Source of the DNA: Mikania micrantha
Lineage: Eukaryota > Streptophyta > Magnoliopsida > Asterales > Asteraceae
Length of the DNA: 64,000 nt
Direction: 5' to 3'
NCBI GenBank assembly: GCA_009363875.1
Contig: CM018680.1
Span: 12,221,625-12,285,624 of the forward strand
How positions within the stretch are numbered: the first letter of the stretch is position 1; each line of letters opens with the position of its first letter. The notes below the pieces were generated by a model that was not told where the DNA came from, did no database searches, and was given only the letters and a program-made list of their open reading frames with translations. Positions 55,951-64,000 of the stretch are shown here, piece by piece. The position numbers and the translations under genes were made by a program.

Positions 55951-57086
55951 TAAAGCACCAGTTTGGAATTCAATCCACTTGAACTTCCAACACCCGTCAC
56001 ATCACCATCATCATCATGTTCATCATCATGATAAGCATTAAAGCTTAGATGTTCATGAGCATCTGACTCTTCATGGTCAACCTTTTCTTCTTCTTCTTCT
56101 TCTTCTTCTTCTTCTTCTTCATCTTCATCAAGATTAACAAACACTGGATCAGCACTAGTAGCCTCAGATTGAGTATCTTTAACTTGAATATCATTAATCT
56201 TTTGCTTCAAATCTTGATTAAGTTTCTTCAAATCAGCAATCTCAGTATTCTACTTCACAAACAATGTTTCTAATGAAGTAATTCTCTCATTCATCAACTT
56301 CTTCTCAAGCAAGTCCTCTTCTCTCCACTTCAATAATTGAGAAATTTGACCTTTCATCACATCTAAGTCACTTGTACTTGAAGAAGATGGTTGTTCAGCA
56401 TCAGCTCTCTCCTTTTGTTTTCTATATTTGTCAAACTCTTGTGACAATATAGAAATTCTTCTTCTTATCTCACTATCATCATAATCTAAGGAGAAGTTGA
56501 AGTCCAAATCAATAAAGCCTTCAAACAAAGACTCTCCTCTTGAGGTAGAAGTTGCTTGAACTGATGTAGTCACAATAGTAGCATCCATGAAGGAAGGAAC
56601 AAATGTAGCAACATTCACAAACTCAGGAGTAGGCATGAAAGGATCAGAATGCATATGAATAGGAGAAGTAGAAGCAACTTCTTGAACTGTTACAGCAACT
56701 GAAATGGGTATAGAAACATCAACAGATGCTGGTGAAGTAGAAACAACCACAGGTGAAGAAACAACAATCCTAGGAGTCTTTGTCTTCTTCTTCTTAGGCA
56801 CTTTAGCCATTCTCTTTTTCTTTTTTGGCCTAGAAGCTTCAGGCTCATCAACAATGAAGTTAGGATCATTTGCCTCTTCCCTTGCTTCTTCACTTTGTTG
56901 CTGTACTGGTCTCTTCTTTAACCTTCTGACCATTCTGTATCCCACCTTTACGGTCTCCATTTCAGATTCTGTAGATTCTTCATCTTCAGCATCAACTCCA
57001 ACATCTTCAGCATCAACATGTTGAAAAGCAGTAGTCTCTTCTTGTCTTTGAGCTTCTTGTTGATTTTTAACAATATTGAAATTCAA
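55950..57086 (-). pseudogene. N-terminal part of Copia-associated 3' ORF: NLS, Thr/Ser/Val-rich and coiled-coil
   Basis: 278 codons (56250-57086) plus 93 codons (55950-56231) in the same frame, separated by a stop at about 56248. An acidic start is followed by a strongly basic block (RPKKKKRMAKVPKKKKTK, nuclear-localisation-like), a Val/Ser/Thr/Pro-rich low-complexity linker, then a coiled coil (RRRISILSQEFDKYRKQKERADAEQ; MNERITSLETLF, continuing across the stop as DLKKLNQDLKQKIND). A poly-Glu tract encoded by (CTT)n lies at 56085-56122. The start codon is not secured. No homologous domain recognised. Confidence 0.5.
56085..56122. repeat. (CTT)n microsatellite coding poly-Glu
   Basis: About 12 uninterrupted TCT/CTT triplets, read on the minus strand as GAA codons. 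Confidence 0.95.
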
Positions 57087-58680
57087 ATATTTTTAACAAA
57101 AGTAAAATGGTACATATAAACACACCATTGAATTTATTTAATTGTGTGAATTGCAAAATAGTTACAATATGTTTCATCTTTATGAGTTTCTACATACTAG
57201 TTTAGTTGTTTCACATAGTCATCCCATAAGGTCATATATATTACGACTCCTACAATTTTTTTTTATAGATCTGTGAATGATTTAATTAAGAAATTTAATT
57301 TAAATAAAGTTAATTAAAGTTAATAAGATGTTACTTCAAGTCTTGAATAAGTAGTTTTATGCTAGTAGATTGTGGTCCTTTTTGTTGACAAAATTTTTTA
57401 TGTCAAAACATTTAATAGTGAAACTAATGATGTATGGAAGAAAAAAAAGAATTGATTACACAGGACATTTATATTTATAAGCTTATTTATTGATTGTAAA
57501 ATTTATAACAAATTTAAAAAATTGAATGGATGGATATGACAATTAATGATAGACTAGAATGATGTAAAATAAAACCCATAAATAGCTCAAACAAAATCAT
57601 TGCGGTTCATGATAGTTGTTTGAAAGTTGAAACACACCTTGTCTTTGTTATCAACATATTTGTAATTACGAGAACTGTCACCCAATGTGGGTTTTTTAAT
57701 TACATAACATGCGTTGTCGACCAGAAATATTTCAAACTTATAAAAAAAATTTATGCAACAATGCGGATTATATAATGTTTCCCTACATGAAAAATTAAAA
57801 AAAAAGGTAACAAAAATTGAGTTTTAAAATGTAAAACTTATGCAAAAATAAGATGTAATAAAATAATTGACATTATTTTAAAAACCAAAACAAATAAGAT
57901 GTCATTATATGTTCATCGACCGGAATCATCTATGTGGTTATGTTTGTCTAGGATTGTCATGCATCGATAGCTTCCACAACCTAATTATACGAACTTTTAT
58001 ATTATAATCATCTAGAGAAACATCTGGTTAGGGTAACAAGTTTATCCTAAAGATTCTCATAGTGCTGAGAGAGGAGATAATACACTAATAATTGAATGAG
58101 ATGGAAAATGAACTTATGAATTTAAGCATGGAGGGTATGAATTTTGTAAGAATTTAAAAGACAGACGAATGTATTATATATTATTATACATTACACATAT
58201 GAATTGTATAGACAAGTATTAATTTGAAAATTAAATTCCTGTATTTTAGGCAAAGACGGTTAAAAAATAATTTAATTTTCGTATAATATTATGAGTTAAT
58301 AATAATTTAAAATTAATTTAAGAAAAATCTACTGTAAATCATTAGCATGTCAAAAACTCTAAATTAAAACCCCATATGATGCAAATTTGACAAGTATAAC
58401 TTAGGACAATTAAAAACCTGGGGCGTTTGGTAAAGTCTAAACCATTAAATGTTGTGACAATAAGATGTCTGAATGGTTAAGAGAATGTGAACCAGTACAT
58501 TTGGTTAAGTGTGTCTAAATAAAACCTTTTTTTTTCAGATTGACCCCTGACCATAAAGATATAAAAAATAAAAGATAAGTGATATTCATGTAACTTATAA
58601 AATTTCTAAATTTTATTTAGCTCCTGTATGATTTTTCCTCAAGACATAGTTAATGTAAAGCAATAAACTAAAAAAGAACA
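57087..58680. other. AT-rich spacer, no gene seen
   Basis: No gag-pol that could belong to the 3' ORF upstream. One GGGGCGTTTGG start at about 58420 resembles a MITE end, but no partner end was found. Confidence 0.45.
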
Positions 58681-58844
58681 AAAAACAATGGTTGTTGTTC
58701 ACAATTCCATCTTTTCATCGAACTTTATCCATCTTCATCTTCAACCTTTAATAAAACCCGTCGCCAAAATCAACTCTTACTTTCTCCATAAATCCACCAA
58801 AACCTCAGGCTAATTTCAATTGCCACACAACCAATCTCCTATCT

Positions 58845-59129
58845 ATGAGGTTCGCGTCAATTCCGTTCAAGCCGATCAACGCCGATTACCTTGAATCAGT
58901 GTTTAGCGGCCATAGCGGATTGTCGGGGCTGCTGCATACGACGGTGTCCAAGCGGGAAGAAGACATTGGTGCGGTTATTCGTGGCTATGTCTCGTTAGCT
59001 TTTAGATGTGAAGGAGATGGCGATGGTGACGATAATGGAGGGGTTTCCTCGTCTCCAACTGTGTCCGACGGTGATGTGGCGAGGCCTCGTGGACCCTCCG
59101 GCGGTGATGCGGCATTATTGTATATATGA
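58845..59129 (+). CDS. hypothetical 94-codon ORF, GC-rich
   Basis: ATG at 58845 opens a frame with GC-rich, exon-like codon use (INADYLESVFSGHSGLSGLLHTTVSKREED) preceded by a pyrimidine-rich, 5'UTR-like stretch. The C-terminal third is Gly/Asp/Ser-rich, possibly misread beyond an exon. It contrasts sharply in base composition with its AT-rich surroundings. I do not recognise the family; it could be the first exon of a host gene, a captured fragment, or an LTR leader. Confidence 0.35.
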   Translation: MRFASIPFKPINADYLESVFSGHSGLSGLLHTTVSKREEDIGAVIRGYVSLAFRCEGDGDGDDNGGVSSSPTVSDGDVARPRGPSGGDAALLYI

Positions 59130-59423
59130 TTTCATATATGAAAACGGGGTTAACCGTATATATAAGTAGTTTGTGAATATGTATATAGAGTGAGGTTCAA
59201 ATAAGAAGGATATTTTGCATGTAACATCAGTGCCGGAAACGCAACCGGAACAATGATCTACACAGTAACATGAACAGTAATTCAGGTACGAACTATGTGT
59301 GTTACATAAATACTATTATTATTTGATGTTTAACACAAAACAATTTCACATTCATTTCATAAACATGATTCAAATACACGGTTTAACAGTCAGAAACATA
59401 TCTGACAACACATAATTGTCACA

Positions 59424-61980
59424 TGAATGCTAGTTAGGATTCTATTATGTATAAACGTATGTGAGGATGAACAGATTAAAACCATAACCGATGTCGTTAC
59501 GTGAATGCTAAATCGACGGATTATTCGTATAGGTGACGATCTGTACGAATATATCTGAATGTTTAACGTTCTGAATGATGTCCAATAATTAGAAAACCAT
59601 ATTGAAAAGTGTAGTTATCGTCGTATTCTTACGGGTGACGATTCGAACGAATACGCGCGATGACTGTACTATTCGATTTAAACAGTTAAATTAAATATTT
59701 TCGGAAAATTTACAATAAACGGAAGATATTTAGTTAATTTACTAGGAATTACCACATAAAATAAATTACAAATTCTACTTTTAAAACCGCGATGTTTCGT
59801 TACAAAAACGAAAGGAAACCGACGCCTCTATGCGAAACCGAGTGAAACCGAACGAGACCGAACACACCGGGTATTTTGAAAGCCTTAAATGAGGCATTAA
59901 TTGCCTCATTTTTCCCCCCAACTACCCATATTCTCTCATCTTTCTCGTTTCTCTCTCTATATTTCACAAGCCCTAGATCTCCCTATACTCAACCAAATCG
60001 AGTCATTTTGGTGTCAAAACGACCACAACAACACGTAGATTGCAACATCAATGCTGGAACCGATGCCGGAACAGTGATCGCATGAATGCTTGTTAGGATT
60101 CTTTTATGTATAAACGTATGTGAGGATGAACAGATTAAAACCATAACCGATGTCGTTACGTGAATGCTAAATCGACGGATTATTCGTATAGGTGACGATC
60201 TGTACGAATATATCTGAATGTTTAACGTTCTGAATGATGTCCAATAATTAGAAAACCATATTGAAAAGTGTAGTTATCGTCGTATTCTTACGGGTGACGA
60301 TTCGAACGAATACGCGCGATGACTGTACTATTCGATTTAAAAAGTTAAATTAAATATTTTCGGAAAATTTACAATAAACGGAAGATATTTAGTTAATTTA
60401 CTAGGAATTACCACATAAAATAAATTACAAATTCTACTTTTAAAACCGCGATGTTTCGTTACAAAAACTAAAGGAAACTGACGCCTCTATGCGAAACCGA
60501 ACGAGACCGAACACACCGGGTATTTTGAAAGCCTTAAATGAGGCATTAATTGCCTCATTTTTCCCCCCAACTACCCATATTCTCTCATCTTTCTCGTTTC
60601 TCTCTCTATATTTCACAAGCCCTAGATCTCCCTATACTCAACCAAATCGAGTCATTTTGGTGTCAAAACGACCACAACAACACGTAGATTGCAACATCAA
60701 TGCTGGAACCGATGCCGGAACAGTGATCGCATGAATGCTTGTTAGGATTCTTTTATGTATAAACGTATGTGAGGATGAACAGATTAAAACCATAACCGAT
60801 GTCGTTACGTGAATGCTAAATCGACGGATTATTCGTATAGGTGACGATCTGTACGAATATATCTGAATGTTTAACGTTCTGAATGATGTCCAATAATTAG
60901 AAAACCATATTGAAAAGTGTAGTTATCGTCGTATTCTTACGGGTGACGATTCGAACGAATACGCGCGATGACTGTACTATTCGATTTAAAAAGTTAAATT
61001 AAATATTTTCGGAAAATTTACAATAAACGGAAGATATTTAGTTAATTTACTAGGAATTACCACATAAAATAAATTACAAATTCTACTTTTAAAACCGCGA
61101 TGTTTCGTTACAAAAACTAAAGGAAACTGACGCCTCTATGCGAAACCGAACGAGACCGAACACACCGGGTATTTTGAAAGCCTTAAATGAGGCATTAATT
61201 GCCTCATTTTCCCCCCAACTACCCATATTCTCTCATCTTTCTTGTTTCTCTCTCTATATTTCACAAGCCCTAGATCTCCCTATACTCAACCAAATCGAGT
61301 CATTTTGGTGTCAAAACGACCACAACAACACGTAGATTGCAACATCAGTGCTGGAACCGATGCCGGAACAGTGATCGCAACAGTAACATGAACAATAATC
61401 AGGTACAACTGTTATGCATTTCAGTGTATATTCATATTCATATCATATATTTTTATCATTTCATGAATCAAACAGTGAATTCATAATCATTTCAGAGAAA
61501 CAAAACTCAGAAAACATGGTTTATCAGTCAGATAATTATCTGGCAACACAGAACCATATGGGATTATTTGTTAGGATTTATTTTGCATAAACGTATGTAA
61601 GGCTTTACAGAACAAAGCAACACGGATATCATTACGTGAATGCTAAATCAACGGATTATTCGTATAGGTGACAATCTGTACGAATATATTTGAAGGTTTA
61701 ACGTTCTGAATAATGTCCGATAAATAGAAAACAATATTGAAGAGTATAGTTATCGTCGTATTTGTACGAGTGACGATTCGACCGAACGAGACTGAACCAA
61801 CCGGGCATGTTGAAACATTTATTATGGCAATTAAATGTCATAACCACCCACACCAACCTCACTCTCTCTCCAATCTCGTCTCCCTCTCTCTCTAGAAACA
61901 TTCACCTTCTCTCTAAGATTTCTCCTTCAAAGCTTCACCATTTCGAGCATTCTTGGTGTCAAAACGACCATCTCATCGAG
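59424..61980 (+). repeat. tandem ~649-bp units with promoter/5'UTR-like sequence
   Basis: Four units. The marker CGTATGTGAGGATGAACAGA recurs at about 59457, 60114 and 60763 (spacing about 657 and 649); the fourth unit (marker at about 61590) is diverged. Units 2 and 3 are nearly identical. Each unit holds a CTCATCTTTCTCGTTTCTCT pyrimidine stretch after a repeated AACGAGACCGAACAC block, and ends ...GGAACAGTGATCGCA. Units 2-3 lack a ~150 bp spacer present at 59280-59424 and 61380-61560, so they derive from a longer unit. Short ORFs shared by all copies (about 69-81 codons) are repeat-borne, not a gene family. Confidence 0.85.
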
Positions 61981-62164
61981 TAGATCACGGTAGGGTAAAG
62001 AAGTTTAAGTTTTCATCCGTGAAATTTGAGGTAAATACCCATTTTCCTTTCAGTTTTATAGTAGATCACGAACCCTTAGTTTGTGGTTGTTTTAATCGGC
62101 CTAAACACTCATAAACACTTAGATGAACTAAAGTAATCGACAAGAAAGTTTTAGGGACTGATCT

Positions 62165-62580
62165 GTAACAGGTTTGGGATTGAAAATGAGGAAGATGGAA
62201 CAGGTTCGTGACCGGATACGATCAGGCGAACCTGTTGCAGGTCGCCGAACCTTTTTGTTGACAGCCGAACCTGTGGGTAGGTGGCCGAACCTGCCAACTC
62301 TGATCAAAAGTCAGAGCCGAACCTGTCATCCTTATGGCCGAACCTAGCTGGCCGAACCTAACTGGCCAAACCTAGCATGCCACGAGCCTGGACTAGCCGA
62401 ACCTGTATGTGACCCGAACCTAGGATGAACGAACCTGATAGCTACGAACCTTTGACCAACGAACCTTCTCCATGGACGAACCTTTGATGAGCGAACCCTA
62501 AAGGTTCGCCGAACCTGATGTGTTAACCGAACCCCCAAAGGTTCGCCGAACCTATGCTCAATGGCCAATTGGTTCGCTGC
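62165..62580. repeat. dense CGAACC/GGTTCG array
   Basis: Seventeen CGAACC words plus four GGTTCG words in about 420 bp, often as GCCGAACCT, with irregular 15-35 bp spacing. The intervening sequence is not itself repeated, so this is a cluster of short words, not a simple tandem repeat. Related words occur in the LTRs at 4370-4520 and 54415-54535. Confidence 0.85.
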
Positions 62581-62687
62581 CCCAATGGTGTTTGAACATA
62601 AAATGTTGGCTAATTAGGGAAATTCTGGTCCTAGAGCTGTTGAACTTAGTTATACGAACAAGGAAATGAACATACGAGTACTCAAAG

Positions 62688-63580
62688 TTGACCCGCCCAA
62701 GTTACAACTTATTAAAGCCATTAATTACTGCGACTAGCACCTTGTTTAGGGCTGATTGCAGCTGCATTTCAGCCCTATTACAGCCTCGTGACAGCCCTAT
62801 TTTGGCTTTCCAACAACTATTGTTGACCCGCCCAATTTGCAACTTATTAAAGCCATTAATCCCTGCGACTAGCACCTCGTTTAGGGCTGATTGCAGCTGC
62901 ATTTCAGCCCTATTACAGTCTCGTGACAGCCCTACTTTGGCTTTCCAACAACTATTGTTGACCTGCCCAAGTTGCAACTTATTAAAGCCATTAATCCTTG
63001 CGACTAGCACCTCGTTTAGGGCTGATTGCAGCTGCATTTCAGCCCTATTACAGCCTCGTGACAGCCCTATTTTGGCTTTCCAACAACTATTGGTCCCGTC
63101 CAATTTGCAACTTATTAAAGCCATTAATCCCTCTGACTAGCACCTCGTTTAGGTCTGATTGCAGCTGCATTTCAGCCCTATAACAGCCATGTATGAGCCC
63201 TCTATCAGCTTTGTTACAATCTCGTTGACCCGCCCAAATTGCAATATAATTTAAGCTATTAAATCTTCCAAATTAACCTGATTTAGGGCTGACTTCGGCT
63301 TTGTAACAGCCCTGTACTAGCCGTGTAACATCCTTGTTATATCCTTATTGACCTGCCCATATTGCAACTTAATTAATCTATCAAATCATTCAGATTAAAC
63401 TGGTTTAGGGCTGATTACAGCCATATATCAGCGTTGTAAACGCCTTGTTACAATCTTATTTACCTGCCCAATTTGCAACATAATTTATGCCATGAATCTC
63501 CCAAATAAAACTGGTTTAGGCCTGATTACAACCATCATTTCAGCCATTTAACAGCCTATAATAGCCATGTTTTGACCTTA
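62688..63580. repeat. decaying 112-135 bp tandem array
   Basis: TTGACCCGCCCAA-type unit starts occur at about 62688, 62823, 62958, 63090, 63225, 63348 and 63459. Units 1-4 are near-identical; units 5-7 are increasingly diverged and shorter (135, 135, 132, 135, 123, 111 bp). Each has a GGGCTGATTGCAGCTGCATTTCAGCCC inverted core. ORFs spanning it on both strands are artefacts. Confidence 0.9.
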
Positions 63581-64000
63581 ATGAACGAGATTAAACTTAC
63601 TTCATGAAAATGAGGTGCATGAATGATTTAAATTTCTTATGACTTTGCAAATGATGAAAGGTGTCTTTAAAAGGTAAGATATTATGTGAGTAGCCTGATG
63701 AAGACCAAAATGTAAGATATTTTGTGAGTTTTAATACACACAGGTGTTTGGTTAATGTTGCTTACATATATTGGTAAATATGTAGCTTCTCTTACTGAAT
63801 AATTCAACCAAATTGTCATTTTAGGTTTCATATATTATTAGGAAAACAGTATGTTGTTCTTTGACCTATAGCAAATTTGAAACCTCTTTTAATGACCTGT
63901 TTAAATCAAACCCAATTTGACCCGTTAAGAATTTATCTTGTTCATATGTGTAATTAGAGTCTAACAAAACAATAGCACCTGAACTGAAAACAATCTTTTA
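63581..64000. other. no gene seen
   Basis: AT-rich spacer to the window edge. Confidence 0.5.

Noticed and set aside
58420..58560. MITE end GGGGCGTTTGG
   Set aside because: No inverted partner or target duplication could be found.
60489..61335. small repeated ORF family
   Set aside because: Identical ORFs exist only because the 649-bp unit is duplicated; no conserved protein features.
62702..63140. 140-150 codon ORFs on both strands
   Set aside because: They arise from a tandem unit whose length is mostly a multiple of three (135); repeat artefacts.

Overview
This window is nuclear DNA from a flowering plant and reads as a transposable-element nest, not a gene-rich region. The reasons are Ty3/gypsy elements with initiator-Met tRNA primer sites, several Copia lineages, CACTA (En/Spm) transposase genes, a Helitron 3' end, AT-rich spacers and minisatellites. 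The Copia and chromovirus types resemble those of the daisy family (Asteraceae), but that placement is inference. I see no operons, no CRISPR, and no intact host gene I would vouch for.

Layout. 0.9-5.2 kb: minus-strand Copia-like gag remnant, its primer site and an LTR flanked by both a primer site and a polypurine tract (tandem int-LTR-int arrangement). 5.7-6.0 kb: 24-bp minisatellite. 6467-9394: a 2.9 kb solo LTR with a perfect 5-bp target duplication. 9.9-10.75 kb: Helitron helicase remnant ending in a textbook Helitron hairpin/CTAG terminus. 11.2 kb: 37-nt relic of a plastid trnfM-like gene. 11573-17.8 kb: remnant CACTA element (terminus plus C-terminal transposase-accessory exons) interrupted by a short-LTR (Ale/RE1-like) Copia element at 11964-16686. 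19448-28058: a CACTA element with matching termini and GGT target duplication whose only genes are two nested or fused Copia pieces. 28.1-29.4 kb: three ~400-bp tandem units. 29.4-30.7 kb: LTR fragment. 30.7-35.9 kb: CACTA terminus plus TNP1-like and TNP2-like transposase genes, both broken. 36.0-36.4 kb: a promoter and first-exon fragment that may come from a WRKY-type transcription factor gene. 39.5-54.04 kb: a higher-order (~390 bp x2) subterminal repeat array ending in a CACTA terminus, split by a complete Tekay-like chromovirus at 41345-52628 (ATTAT target duplications). 54.2-57.1 kb: Copia 3' end with non-gag/pol ORFs. 58.8 kb: short unrecognised ORF. 59.4-64 kb: 649-bp tandem promoter-like units, a dense CGAACC array, and a decaying 112-135 bp satellite.

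How the parts relate. Every gene-sized ORF but three belongs to a mobile element: the 58.8 kb ORF, the WRKY-like fragment, and the unassigned Copia 3' ORFs. Retroelements sit inside DNA transposons (Ale Copia in CACTA 1; two Copias in CACTA 2; the chromovirus in the CACTA 3 repeat array), which gives a relative chronology. All Pol/Gag/transposase genes carry stops, frameshifts or truncations except the 1.2 kb-codon Copia ORF at 22.4-26.0 kb, which is open but truncated and has altered protease and zinc-knuckle residues.

The most unusual signals are non-coding: tandem minisatellites between primer site and gag in three different retroelements; the same CGAACC/GGTTCG word in two LTR promoters, a leader hairpin array and a 420-bp array; a GCGGTACGCG word in two different gypsy LTRs; and the alternating A/B higher-order repeat with a 19-bp perfect inverted repeat.
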